Under the pieces are notes generated by a model, which made no database searches, was not told the DNA's origin, and was given only the letters and a program-made list of their open reading frames with translations. This document shows positions 1-7,648 of a stretch of 14,402 nt of DNA, piece by piece; the stretch's first letter is position 1, and each line of letters opens with the position of its first letter. Both the position numbers and the translations under genes were made by a program. This DNA is from Undivivens sp041652635 (GTDB lineage: Bacteria; Omnitrophota; Gorgyraeia; Gygaellales; Profunditerraquicolaceae), in NCBI GenBank assembly GCA_041652635.1, contig JBAZGW010000033.1:1-14402 (forward strand), written 5' to 3'.

Positions 1-1
1 G

Positions 2-679
2 AACCGCGCGGAACTGAACAGCCGGATCAATTATCTTTTGGACAACGATACCGTGGTCAAGATCGGTGAATTCCTGCAAGTAACGGATAGGATGTTCAGC
101 TTTTGGCTGAAATTCGTCCATCGCGGCAAAAACCTTTCTTTTTCCCCGGATAACAGGACGCAGAGGGAAGAATTCCGCTGCAGGCTGAAGGAAGACATTA
201 AAGAATTCATCACGGACACCCGTAAGCCGGTTCAGGAACGCGTGACCGAACTTCTCGGCCTTTTTCAGGACGATGTGATACAGATCGAACGGAAGAAGAT
301 ACGCCTCACGCAATTCCGCGAGATAAAATCTTTGGAGTTCGACGCCGGCGGGGTAAAAGACGGGCTGATCGGCAGGTCAGGGGACGCGTTATGGATCATG
401 GGCTTTAAGAATGAACCGGTCACGGAGGAGGATATCGCGGCCTTCGCCAAAGAATGCCGGAAATACCGGAATAAACTGGATAAGAAAATAGTGGTCGCGC
501 TTCAGGATATTGAAACAAATGCCCGTTTGAGGGCGCTGGAAGAGAAGATCATTACCTGGAACCTGGAGAATATAAACCAGTTATTTGACATATTCCATCG
601 TCCACGCGTGGTAGTGCGCTGTGAAGTAAGTCCTTTAAACAGCGCTCAGAGCAATCGAGAGCCGAAAATCGAGATTTGA
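2..679 (+). CDS. unrecognised protein, 5'-truncated by window edge
   Basis: The frame is open from base 2, so the gene starts outside the window; the TTG at 38 is probably internal. About 225 residues are visible. The N-terminal half is highly charged and helical-looking. From about position 380 the protein changes to a segment reading ALWIMGFKNEPVTEEDI, then alternating lysine-rich helix, a KKIVVAL strand, an ARLRALEEKI helix and a WNLENINQLFDIF end. This alternation recalls the C-terminal half of PD-(D/E)XK nuclease-like domains, but no complete catalytic motif is visible, so this is only a guess. The last residues (REPKIEI) come from the left arm of the inverted-repeat element at 665-802, which also supplies the TGA stop. 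The native C-terminus may therefore have been replaced. Function unknown. Confidence 0.7.
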   Translation, partial: NRAELNSRINYLLDNDTVVKIGEFLQVTDRMFSFWLKFVHRGKNLSFSPDNRTQREEFRCRLKEDIKEFITDTRKPVQERVTELLGLFQDDVIQIERKKIRLTQFREIKSLEFDAGGVKDGLIGRSGDALWIMGFKNEPVTEEDIAAFAKECRKYRNKLDKKIVVALQDIETNARLRALEEKIITWNLENINQLFDIFHRPRVVVRCEVSPLNSAQSNREPKIEI

Positions 680-802
680 TCCGCTGGAAGTTCTCGATTA
701 CGCTTGCCCTGCGTTATAACGAACATATTCAATTCAGTTCATGTGTGTCCTGAGCGTAGTCGAAGGACGAAGTGAGTAGCGCGGGGATCTAATTTCGATT
801 TT
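665..802. repeat. MITE-like element with imperfect terminal inverted repeats
   Basis: The 18-bp left arm 665-682 (AAAATCGAGATTTGATCC) matches the reverse complement of 785-802 (GGATCTAATTTCGATTTT) at 16 of 18 positions. Between the arms lies the partly palindromic core TCCTGAGCGTAGTCGAAGGA (748-767), a string I recall as a widespread short repeat in many bacterial assemblies. A smaller hairpin, AATCGAGA (667-674) with TCTCGATT (692-699), nests in the left end. No ORF fits inside and no clear target-site duplication is visible. The size and structure suit a non-autonomous repeat. It occupies most of the gap between two genes and contributes a stop codon and tail to the upstream one. Confidence 0.5.
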
Positions 803-865
803 TGATTATCAGAAACTTATCTAACAGGGCGGTAGTTTGAGACATCTTTGCGAGAGTAGCCGCGT

Positions 866-1351
866 ATGAAAATAGTGGTTATTGCCGATACCCATATAAC
901 CAGCGGGATCGTCCCTCCTTACCTGCTTAGGATCGCCGGACAGGCGGATATGTTGATACACGCCGGTGACCTGGTGCAAATGGGGGTGCTGAAAGAATTA
1001 AAAGCGGTGTGCCGGGATGTGCGGGCCGTCTGCGGCAATATGGACAGGGAAGATATCAGCGGCAAACTGCCTTCCAAACTGGTCATAGAAGCGCAGGGAG
1101 GAGTCAAGATCGGGGTAATGCACGGCTGGGGGGCTCCGGCGGGACTGTTGGACATAGTCGAATCGGAATTCCGCGGTAAAGGTATGCAGATGGTCATTTA
1201 CGGGCACTCGCATTGCCCTTCCAGGACGGAAAGGAACGGCACCATATATTTCAATCCCGGAAGCCCTACCGACAAAATATACGCTCCGTATAATTCTTAC
1301 GGGTTGATCGAAATAAAGAACGGTATCGAAGCCAGGATCGTGCGCATATGA
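866..1351 (+). CDS. YfcE/MJ0936-family metallophosphoesterase
   Basis: A 161-residue phosphodiesterase of the calcineurin-like superfamily (COG0622, YfcE type), expected to be cytosolic and to hydrolyse phosphodiesters with two divalent metals, usually Mn. The metal-binding motifs appear in order: D8-T-H10, G34-D35, G57-N58-M-D60, H86 in MHGWG, and GHSH at 113-116, followed by the NPGS turn at 130-133 typical of the family. Length is normal. The ATG at 866 gives the complete first strand (MKIVVIADTH); a GAGAG about ten bases upstream is a weak ribosome site. It heads the long rightward string, and its TGA overlaps the start of the HIT gene (ATGA). The physiological substrate cannot be read from sequence. 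Confidence 0.9.
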   Translation: MKIVVIADTHITSGIVPPYLLRIAGQADMLIHAGDLVQMGVLKELKAVCRDVRAVCGNMDREDISGKLPSKLVIEAQGGVKIGVMHGWGAPAGLLDIVESEFRGKGMQMVIYGHSHCPSRTERNGTIYFNPGSPTDKIYAPYNSYGLIEIKNGIEARIVRI

Positions 1352-1833
1352 ACGATATGAAGAAACTTTGGGCTCCCTGGAGAGCCGCTTATTTGCGGCC
1401 GCGGGCCGGGCAAAGCAGCGAAAAAAAATGTATTTTTTGCGCGGCTATGGCCGCGCCGGGAAAAAAGATGGTGATCGCCGTTAATAAGAAGGCGTTTTCC
1501 GTGCTTAATAAATACCCATATAATAACGGGCATATTATGGCGGCTCCCCGGAGGCATATCTCGGATATCGGGAGTTTGACCGAAGAAGAAGTTTTCTTCC
1601 TGTTCTCTATGCTCAAGGAATCGCGCGCTTTGTTGTCAGAAAGGCTTAAACCGGACGGTTTTAATATCGGCATCAATGAAGGCCGCGCGGCCGGCGCCGG
1701 TGTCCCGGGCCATTTGCATATCCATATAGTCCCGCGCTGGAACGGGGATACCAATTTTATGCCGGTAACCGGAGGCATAAAAGTCATCTCCCAGTCTTTG
1801 GAAGAACTGCTCCGGTTATTAAAGAAAAAATGA
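1348..1833 (+). CDS. HIT-family hydrolase (Ap4A phosphorylase/HINT-like)
   Basis: A histidine-triad protein of 161 residues, cytosolic, that would act on dinucleoside polyphosphates or nucleotide phosphoramidates. The N-terminal LWAPWR (7-12), CxxC at 28-31, the GHIMAAPRRH stretch (61-70), N110 and the HLHIHIVPRW triad at 122-131 (H122, H124, H126) form the classic signature. The GDTNFMPV tail after the triad is typical of the LWxPWR subgroup. C28, C31 and two histidines could bind zinc, as in some HINT relatives. Its start overlaps the preceding stop and its TGA overlaps the next start, so translation is probably coupled. The ATG three codons downstream is an alternative start. Confidence 0.93.
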   Translation: MNDMKKLWAPWRAAYLRPRAGQSSEKKCIFCAAMAAPGKKMVIAVNKKAFSVLNKYPYNNGHIMAAPRRHISDIGSLTEEEVFFLFSMLKESRALLSERLKPDGFNIGINEGRAAGAGVPGHLHIHIVPRWNGDTNFMPVTGGIKVISQSLEELLRLLKKK

Positions 1834-2987
1834 GCGATTTCGTGAAAAAAGAAAAAACCGAAGATCTTTTACTCGCCCCTTATGCGATGAAGAGCGGGCG
1901 CAGCAGGGGGAGGCTGCACCACGAGCGGGAACATCCATACCGTTCAGCCTATCAGCGGGACAGGGACAGGATCGTTCATTCCGCCGCCTTCAGGCGGCTG
2001 GAATACAAAACGCAGGTTTTCGTTATCCATGAAAGCGATTATTATCGAACCCGCCTTACGCATACCATCGAAGTTTCACAGATAGCCCGCACCATAGCCG
2101 GCGTTCTGCGCCTTAATCAGGACCTGGTGGAAGCGATCGCCCTCGCTCACGACGTGGGACATACCCCCTTCGGGCACGCGGGGGAAGATGTCTTGAACGA
2201 ATTAATGAGTGAGCATGGCGGATTTAATCATAACCGCCACGGTTTGCGGGTAGTGGATGAACTGGAAGATAAATACCCCGATTTTCCCGGATTGAACCTT
2301 ACCTATGAAGTGAGGGAGGGGATCATCAGGCATTCCACCGCGTTCGACAAGGCCGAGAAAGTCGAAGGTTTTCCCGATAAAGAGGCGCCGTCATTGGAAA
2401 CGCAGGTGGTGGATATCGCCGACGAGATCGCCTACGACAATCACGACCTCGACGACGGCCTTACCTCCGGGCTGATAAACGAGGAAGAACTTGAAAAATT
2501 AGCGATATGGGATAAAATGTCATCTGGGATACGCGGAAAAAAGCAAGGAGCCGCGGACGGCCCAAAGCGTAAATATCTCGCCATCCGTTCTTTGATCAAT
2601 ATGCAGGTCACCGACCTTATAGAGGCTACCGGAGAACGCCTCGCGGGGATGCGCCTGAAGGATGAAAGGGACGTGCGCAAGGCAAAGGAAAAAGTGGTCG
2701 TTTTTAGCTCCGAGATGCTGAAACTGCGCCGGCCTCTTCGTGAATTCCTGATGGATAATCTTTATCATCACTACAGGGTTATGCGGATGAGCAATAAAGC
2801 CGGGCGTTTTATAACCGAACTTTTCGGTCTTTATATGGAGAGCCCCGAGCAGTTACCTTCGGCTGAACAAAAGAAAATACGAATTTACGGAAAAAGGCAG
2901 GTCGTCTGCGATTACATCGCGGGCATGACAGACAGGTACGCACTGGATGAATACAAGAAGTTATTTGACCCCTACGAAAAAGTATAA
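1830..2987 (+). CDS. dgt: deoxyguanosinetriphosphate triphosphohydrolase-like protein
   Basis: A 385-residue HD-superfamily enzyme of the dGTPase/SAMHD1-like group, which removes triphosphate from dNTPs and trims the dNTP pool. The hallmark N-terminal stretch DRDRIVHSAAFRRLEYKTQV lies at about 44-63, the RLTHTIEV histidine at 78, and the HD pair in LAHDVGHTPFGHAGE at 107-108. The distal metal aspartate lies in VVDIADEIAYDNHDLDDG near residue 195. Length suits the short bacterial type-2 dGTPase-like proteins. It begins in an ATGA overlap with the HIT gene. Enzymes of this subgroup are often broader dNTPases than E. coli Dgt, so strict dGTP specificity is not implied. Confidence 0.93.
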   Translation: MSDFVKKEKTEDLLLAPYAMKSGRSRGRLHHEREHPYRSAYQRDRDRIVHSAAFRRLEYKTQVFVIHESDYYRTRLTHTIEVSQIARTIAGVLRLNQDLVEAIALAHDVGHTPFGHAGEDVLNELMSEHGGFNHNRHGLRVVDELEDKYPDFPGLNLTYEVREGIIRHSTAFDKAEKVEGFPDKEAPSLETQVVDIADEIAYDNHDLDDGLTSGLINEEELEKLAIWDKMSSGIRGKKQGAADGPKRKYLAIRSLINMQVTDLIEATGERLAGMRLKDERDVRKAKEKVVVFSSEMLKLRRPLREFLMDNLYHHYRVMRMSNKAGRFITELFGLYMESPEQLPSAEQKKIRIYGKRQVVCDYIAGMTDRYALDEYKKLFDPYEKV

Positions 2988-2994
2988 AACCCTG

Positions 2995-4011
2995 ATGTCG
3001 TCGGTCCACAGCATTTACCGGCTGGTGAACGCGACGTATGAGCAAAAGGAATTGATCATCAGGCTGAGCAGGCTTATCTGCCAGATATTCAATTCCCGTT
3101 ATTGTCTGATCATTTTGCTTGATCAGAATAAGAAATACTCCGTTTTTAAATGTCTCGCCAGTGAACGGAAGAAATACATACACGACAAAAGGATCAAGAT
3201 AACCAATCCCCTGGAAAAAAGGATAATCCGCAAGTCTTCCTCGGTCAGGAAAGGCTGTCTGCTGGCTATCCCGTTGATAGGCGACGATCTGCTGGGGTTA
3301 ATGATAATCAGGCGTTACCGTAATGACGTCCCCTTTGATAATTTCGACCAGGAGATGCTGACCACGGTCGCGGAACAAGCGGTGATCGGGATCCGTAATC
3401 TGCAGCTTTACGAAGAACAACAGAAGGTGGTATTGGGGAGCATCAAATCGCTGGTAACGCTTCTGGATATGCGGGTGCCCCAGGAATACACGCATTCCCC
3501 GCATTTCAGCCGCATGGTCATCGCGATCGCCGAACAGATGCATCTGGACCATAAACAGATCGAAAGCCTTAAATACGCCAGTCTGCTGCACGATACTGGA
3601 AAGATCGACATACCGCAGGAAATACTTTCCAAGACCACTAAGTTGACCGCCCGCGAGTTCACCATTATAAAGAAACATCCTATGAAAGGCGCGCAGATAT
3701 TGCGCCCTCTGCAGATACTGAAGCCGGCGGTGCCGATTATTATGCATCACCATGAGAAATACAACGGCACCGGGTATCCCTCCAGGCTGAAAAAGGGGCA
3801 GATACCGCTTGGCGCGCGCATAATGGCTGTCGCGGACGCCTTCGAAGCGATGGTTTACGGCCGGCCCTACCGGGAGAGAAAAGATATCAATTCCGCCATA
3901 CGCGAGATAAAAAGCAAAAGCGGCACGCAATTCGATCCTAAAGTGGTGGATGCTTTCCTGAAGATCGCGAAGAAGTTCAAGACAAAAAAATACTTGCAAA
4001 ACAGGAAATAA
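2995..4011 (+). CDS. GAF plus HD-GYP domain protein (c-di-GMP phosphodiesterase)
   Basis: An N-terminal GAF-like sensor (about residues 5-135) is followed by an HD-GYP domain (about 145-328), the class that hydrolyses cyclic di-GMP. Catalytic motifs are complete: HD in LLHDTGKIDIP (H199-D200), the K-HP motif in IKKHPMKGAQIL, the HHEKYNGTGYP motif at 252-262 carrying GYP, and VADAFEAM with D281. There is no transmembrane segment, so it is a cytosolic sensor-effector. I prefer the ATG at 2995, just past the dGTPase stop. An in-frame ATG at 2947 would add 16 residues and overlap dgt by 41 bases. No response-regulator receiver is attached, so the input is probably a small ligand of the GAF domain. 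The tandem PilZ genes at 8314-9228 are plausible readers of the same messenger. Confidence 0.92.
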   Translation: MSSVHSIYRLVNATYEQKELIIRLSRLICQIFNSRYCLIILLDQNKKYSVFKCLASERKKYIHDKRIKITNPLEKRIIRKSSSVRKGCLLAIPLIGDDLLGLMIIRRYRNDVPFDNFDQEMLTTVAEQAVIGIRNLQLYEEQQKVVLGSIKSLVTLLDMRVPQEYTHSPHFSRMVIAIAEQMHLDHKQIESLKYASLLHDTGKIDIPQEILSKTTKLTAREFTIIKKHPMKGAQILRPLQILKPAVPIIMHHHEKYNGTGYPSRLKKGQIPLGARIMAVADAFEAMVYGRPYRERKDINSAIREIKSKSGTQFDPKVVDAFLKIAKKFKTKKYLQNRK

Positions 4012-4041
4012 CATATATATAATAAGAGTTTAACCATTTCG

Positions 4042-4069
4042 CCGAAAATCTTTCGGGACGGGATATCCC
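4042..4069 (+). promoter_or_regulatory. hairpin and palindrome just upstream of SPOR gene
   Basis: CCGAAA (4042-4047) pairs with TTTCGG (4051-4056) around a three-base loop. It is followed directly by the perfect palindrome GGGATATCCC (4060-4069), five bases before the ATG at 4075. Together they occupy the place where a Shine-Dalgarno sequence would sit, and none is otherwise obvious. They could be an operator or a translational control structure. No T-run follows, so it is not a good terminator. Confidence 0.3.
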
Positions 4070-4074
4070 TGGAT

Positions 4075-4686
4075 ATGGAAAAAGAACAGTTAGAGCTGTT
4101 TTCCGGATCTGAAAATACCGGCGGCGGCGAAACGAAAGTTTCCGGAGCGTTCCTGCAGTATCTGCGCGCTTACGAGAAGATCGTCCTTTTTTCGATCCTT
4201 TTGTTGGCTGTAGCGGTGGTGTCGTTCATCGCCGGAGTGGAAAAAGGGAAGACGGCGGTGTTGAAAAGGCTCGCTGTTTTAAGACAGGAACAGTTATCCG
4301 CGGGAAGCGCGCGGACAGCGGTTCTCCCGCAAGCGCAGGTTTCAAGGAACGCGGCTGTTGTCGACGCGCAGGCCCGGACGTCCGCGCTCCCGTCGGACAA
4401 GCCGCCCGAGGCGGTTTCCCAGGCGCAAAACAGTGATTCCCGGATATCTAAGCCTTTGCCGCGCATTTCCGGAAAATACACGGTGCAACTGGCAAGTTAC
4501 CGTTCCAGAGAGCAGGCGTTGAAAGACGCCCGGCTGTTGCAAAAAAGGGGGTTGGCTCCGGCGGTGATTTATATGCGGCCGTTCTATGTGCTTTGCTCGG
4601 GAAGTTTCCAGGATAAGCGCACAGCCGATCTGTGGCGTTTAAAGATAAAAAAACAATATCGCGATTGTTATGTAAGGAGGTTGTGA
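4075..4686 (+). CDS. SPOR-domain inner-membrane protein
   Basis: A 203-residue single-pass membrane protein. A short acidic cytoplasmic N-terminus precedes one hydrophobic helix at about 36-54 (IVLFSILLLAVAVVSFIAG). A low-complexity Ala/Ser/Gln/Pro periplasmic linker (about 70-125) leads to a C-terminal SPOR domain at about 131-203, opening GKYTVQLASYRSREQA and containing the second half YVLCSGSFQDKRTADLW. SPOR domains bind denuded septal peptidoglycan, so a role at the division site or in cell-wall remodelling is likely (family knowledge). It lies 63 bases after the HD-GYP gene and four bases before the small basic protein gene. Its last codons contain that gene's ribosome site. Confidence 0.88.
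   Translation: MEKEQLELFSGSENTGGGETKVSGAFLQYLRAYEKIVLFSILLLAVAVVSFIAGVEKGKTAVLKRLAVLRQEQLSAGSARTAVLPQAQVSRNAAVVDAQARTSALPSDKPPEAVSQAQNSDSRISKPLPRISGKYTVQLASYRSREQALKDARLLQKRGLAPAVIYMRPFYVLCSGSFQDKRTADLWRLKIKKQYRDCYVRRL
4674..4680 (+). promoter_or_regulatory. strong Shine-Dalgarno inside the SPOR gene end
   Basis: AAGGAGG lies nine bases before the ATG at 4690 and within the last codons of the SPOR gene. It is one of the best ribosome sites in the window, fixes the start of the small basic protein and suggests high expression of that gene. Confidence 0.75.
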
Positions 4687-4689
4687 GAA

Positions 4690-4926
4690 ATGTCCATTCA
4701 TCCATCGTTAAGATCAGCGGGACAGGATGCTAAACAGCGTTCGGTGTTGAAAAGGACCGAGCGCTTGAAGATGATGCTTTCCAAAAACCAGTGGAAAGAG
4801 GGTGACCGGGTTTGCGGGTTGCCTAAGATCAAGACAGTGAAGATCAGGATCAAGAAAGAAAAGACCGTTAAAGCCGCCGACAAAGCGGCCGCTCCCGCAG
4901 CCGGAAAAACGGCAGAGAAGAAATAA
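4690..4926 (+). CDS. small basic protein, PVC-type family (TIGR04137-like)
   Basis: A 78-residue, very basic protein. Its N-terminus, MSIHPSLR, then VLKRTERLKMM, W-KEGD-V-GLPKIKT, matches from memory the TIGR04137 'small basic protein' family of Verrucomicrobiota, Chlamydiota and Planctomycetota. Residues about 1-55 form this conserved part. The tail, about 56-78, is an Ala/Lys/Pro repeat-like extension reminiscent of ribosome- or nucleic-acid-associated proteins. The molecular function of the family is unknown to me; the charge suggests RNA binding. A strong Shine-Dalgarno nine bases upstream fixes the start. It sits four bases after the SPOR gene and is followed closely by the SH3b gene. 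It is the best lineage marker in the window. Confidence 0.85.
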   Translation: MSIHPSLRSAGQDAKQRSVLKRTERLKMMLSKNQWKEGDRVCGLPKIKTVKIRIKKEKTVKAADKAAAPAAGKTAEKK

Positions 4927-4939
4927 GGGGTTGGATAGA

Positions 4940-5896
4940 ATGAGCTTAGTGCTTTCGCCGCGGTTCAACGTTTTGAGGATTTGGCTGTTGAAGGCCTGCG
5001 GCGCCGCGGCTGTTTTATTTTTTGCGGCCATTGTCGCAGTTCCGCTGTGCTCTGCCGAGGACTCGGGTAGCGCCGGCGCGCCGGACAAAGAATTCCCGTT
5101 CACGGGGGAAGTGGCCGCGGACGGTATTAACCTGAGGGCCGATTCTACCACAACCGCGGAGATCATCTGCAGGCTGGAAAAAGGCGCTGTGGTAGAGGTG
5201 CTTTCCGGGCTTTACGGATGGTACAAGGTGTGCCTTCCGGATACTGCCCCGAGCTATATCAGGGCGGATATGGTTTCTCCGGTGGAAGAAGTGACCGCGA
5301 ACTTTACCCCGCAGGAACCGGCGGCGCCGAGATTTAACGCCCTTAAAGTGGAACGCGACCGTGTCAATATCCGTCTGCGTCCGGACGAGGCTTCTCCGAT
5401 CATAGGCCGCGTGTCAAGAAATGAGATACTGAATTTTACCGGTTCGCAGAATAACTGGTATCGCATAAAGCCGATAGCGGGCAGCTACGGCTGGGTGCAC
5501 TCGAGTTTTATCCGTAAAGTCCAAGCTAAAGCATTGCCGGCCGCACCACTTAACGCGCAGTCCGCCTATGGCAAAGCCGAAGTAGATACTTCCCGTCCGG
5601 TGCCTTTGGAAAAGATCACACGCTCCGATATCCTTTTCCCTAAAACCGGCACCACCTTGGTACCCGGGATCCCGTGCGTATGCGAAGGTATAATCAAACC
5701 TTACGGAATGGTCTTTAAACGCCCGGCAACTCATAAACTGATAACTTCGGAAAATAAAGTATACCTCCTAAAAGGGGACAGGCAGAGTCTTAACGCCCTT
5801 GTGAACCGCAAAGCTAAAGTCACCGGAAAGACCGCGGAACCTGTTTCGGGCGGCAGACCGGTGATAGAAATATTGAAGATCGAGGCCGTGGATTGA
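4940..5896 (+). CDS. exported protein with two bacterial SH3 domains
   Basis: About 318 residues. A hydrophobic segment at about 14-36, ending in CSA-E, is a signal peptide or anchor. Two bacterial SH3 (SH3b) domains follow at about 54-117 (GINLRADSTT, GWYKV, YIRADMV) and 132-194 (VNIRLRPDEASP, WYRIKP, YGWVHSSFI). The C-terminal 100 residues (about 210-318) hold an unrecognised beta-rich region ending KAKVTGKT then PVIEILKIEAV, which could be OB-fold-like. SH3b domains usually bind peptidoglycan or peptides, so a periplasmic envelope role is likely. I prefer the ATG at 4940, nine bases after AAGGGG, over the TTG three codons upstream. Its stop overlaps the TTG start of the site-2 protease gene. 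Confidence 0.85.
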   Translation: MSLVLSPRFNVLRIWLLKACGAAAVLFFAAIVAVPLCSAEDSGSAGAPDKEFPFTGEVAADGINLRADSTTTAEIICRLEKGAVVEVLSGLYGWYKVCLPDTAPSYIRADMVSPVEEVTANFTPQEPAAPRFNALKVERDRVNIRLRPDEASPIIGRVSRNEILNFTGSQNNWYRIKPIAGSYGWVHSSFIRKVQAKALPAAPLNAQSAYGKAEVDTSRPVPLEKITRSDILFPKTGTTLVPGIPCVCEGIIKPYGMVFKRPATHKLITSENKVYLLKGDRQSLNALVNRKAKVTGKTAEPVSGGRPVIEILKIEAVD

Positions 5897-6501
5897 ACCC
5901 GTTGTCGTTACTGCTTTCTTTTTCCCTGTTATTGGCGGCAATGACCCTGCATGAATTCGCCCATGCCTGGGTGGCTTATAAATTCGGCGATCAGACCGCC
6001 AGGCTTTCAGGCAGGCTCACTCTGAATCCTTTGGCGCATATCGACCCCGTAGGCACGGTGATCATCCCGTTGCTTTTTTTCTTCAGCACGGGAGGCAGGT
6101 TCGTTTTCGGAGCGGCAAAACCGGTGCCTATCGATTACCGGATGCTTAAGAATCCCTCCAGGGATGTTATTCTCATAGGCGCCAGCGGCCCCCTCGTGAA
6201 TATCGGCGCGGCTTTTCTTAGCGCGGGTATCCTGCGATTGCTTCCTCAAGGCACTTTTTTAAGCCTGATCTTAATGCACTTTGTGATGATAAATCTGGTG
6301 CTGGGTATCTTTAATCTTATTCCTTTGCCTCCGCTGGACGGTTCCCGGGTGCTTGCCGGGTTCCTGCCTCCGGCCGCCGCCGCCGGATACGCTAAAATAG
6401 AGCCGTACGGTTTCATCATAATAATACTTCTTTCCATGGCGGGGGCGTTCGATCTCGTTATCTGGCCCCTGGTCAGGCTCATAGCCGGGTTTCTTCTATG
6501 A
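5893..6501 (+). CDS. site-2 protease family membrane peptidase (M50)
   Basis: A 202-residue polytopic metalloprotease of the compact M50/S2P group. The zinc motif HEFAH lies at 20-24 at the end of the first hydrophobic helix. The NPLAHIDPVGT loop (45-54), GAAKPVPID and the second motif NLIPLPPLDGSRVL with LDG at 148-150 complete the active site. No PDZ domain is present. The start is TTG at 5893 in a TTGA overlap with the preceding stop; the next ATG (5941) would delete the first helix, so TTG is favoured. The substrate is unknown; family members cleave anti-sigma factors or signal-peptide remnants within the membrane. It overlaps aroB by ATGA. Confidence 0.92.
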   Translation: MNPLSLLLSFSLLLAAMTLHEFAHAWVAYKFGDQTARLSGRLTLNPLAHIDPVGTVIIPLLFFFSTGGRFVFGAAKPVPIDYRMLKNPSRDVILIGASGPLVNIGAAFLSAGILRLLPQGTFLSLILMHFVMINLVLGIFNLIPLPPLDGSRVLAGFLPPAAAAGYAKIEPYGFIIIILLSMAGAFDLVIWPLVRLIAGFLL

Positions 6502-7598
6502 AGACTATAAACGTCGATCTTGGGAAAAGAAGCTATAAGATATTAGTGGGCGCGGGCATTATCGAAGTCCTGGGCCGTTATCTGCGTGCCCTTGGCGCCG
6601 GAGACACGGCCTGCGTAGTCACCAACGCGAAAGTAAGAAGATTCTGCGGCCGGGCTGTTTCCGCGGCCTTGAAAAAAGCGGGCTGCGGCGTTTATTTTCA
6701 TAATATACCGGACAGCGAGCTCGGCAAATCATGGGATTGTGCCGCGGGAATAGTCAACAGTCTGGCGGAACGCGCGGGTAAGGGCAGGGTATTCGTGGTC
6801 TCCGCGGGGGGAGGGGTGGCCGGCGATGTCTCCGGATTCGCCGCTTCGGTATATAAAAGGGGAGTCCCTTTTATCCAGATCCCGACCACTTTGCTCGCCC
6901 AGGTGGACTCGGCGATCGGAGGGAAGAACGGCGTTGACCTGCAAACGGGCAAGAATCTCGCCGGGACTTTTTACCAGCCCCGCATCGTTATCAGCGATAT
7001 AAATTTTCTTTTATCACTCGATGACCGGCAGATAAATTCCGGCATAGGAGAGGTTATTAAGTATGGTTTGATCGCTGAACCCGGATTACTGGATTTCCTG
7101 GAGGATAACCGTGAAGCCGTTTTAAAGCGGGATAAGAAGGCCCTGGAATTCATCGTCTCGCGTTGTTCCGCTCTTAAGGCGGCTTATGTCCGCAGGGATG
7201 AATATGACACCGGGGAAATACGCATGGCCCTTAATTTCGGGCACACTTTCGGGCACGCGCTGGAGGCCGCCGGTAAATTCCGGCGTTATAACCACGGAGA
7301 GGCTGTCGGGTGGGGGATATCCTGCGCTTTAAGGGTCAGCGAAAAACTCGGCATTCTGGAGGATTTTTCTGTCCGTCGGAGAGCGGAAGCACTTCTCCGG
7401 GCTTACCATCTGCCGGTTAAAGTGCGGGGCGTCGATCCTCTCTCTCTTCTCGCCGCTTTTAACAAAGACAAGAAATTCATCGGCTCAATGACCCGTATGG
7501 TCCTCCTGGAGGGCGCCGGCAGTATAAAAGTCGAAAAAAATATTCCGTTGTGTTTGATAAAGGAAGTTCTAAAAGAGGGAAAAAGCGGCAGGCTATAA
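6498..7598 (+). CDS. aroB: 3-dehydroquinate synthase
   Basis: A 366-residue enzyme that converts DAHP to 3-dehydroquinate, the second step of the shikimate pathway, using NAD and a divalent metal in the cytosol. The NAD-binding GGGVAGDVSGF lies at 104-114, the IPTTLLAQVDSAIGGKNGVD signature at 128-147, and KNLAGTFYQP follows. The metal ligands expected for the family are E185 (GEVIKYG), H249 (NFGHTFGHALE) and H266 (NHGEAVGWG). Length is typical. It starts in an ATGA overlap with the site-2 protease gene and ends the rightward string. No other shikimate gene is in the window. Confidence 0.97.
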   Translation: MKTINVDLGKRSYKILVGAGIIEVLGRYLRALGAGDTACVVTNAKVRRFCGRAVSAALKKAGCGVYFHNIPDSELGKSWDCAAGIVNSLAERAGKGRVFVVSAGGGVAGDVSGFAASVYKRGVPFIQIPTTLLAQVDSAIGGKNGVDLQTGKNLAGTFYQPRIVISDINFLLSLDDRQINSGIGEVIKYGLIAEPGLLDFLEDNREAVLKRDKKALEFIVSRCSALKAAYVRRDEYDTGEIRMALNFGHTFGHALEAAGKFRRYNHGEAVGWGISCALRVSEKLGILEDFSVRRRAEALLRAYHLPVKVRGVDPLSLLAAFNKDKKFIGSMTRMVLLEGAGSIKVEKNIPLCLIKEVLKEGKSGRL

Positions 7599-7606
7599 TA
7601 ATGACG

Positions 7607-7629
7607 CGGAACCGCGCGGCGCCGTTTTT
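7607..7629 (+). terminator. possible weak terminator after aroB
   Basis: Just after the aroB stop, CGG (7607-7609) can pair with CCG (7622-7624), and CC (7612-7613) with GG (7618-7619), across a two-by-two internal loop. Five T residues (7625-7629) follow. The stem is short and interrupted, so the call rests mainly on the GC-rich block before the T-run and its place at an operon end facing a convergent gene. Confidence 0.3.
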
Positions 7630-7648
7630 GTAAAGTTCCGGATAAAGT

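Noticed and set aside
4698..5166. Leftward open frames opposite the small basic protein and SH3b genes
   Set aside because: They are antisense to well-supported genes and show no family features or ribosome sites.
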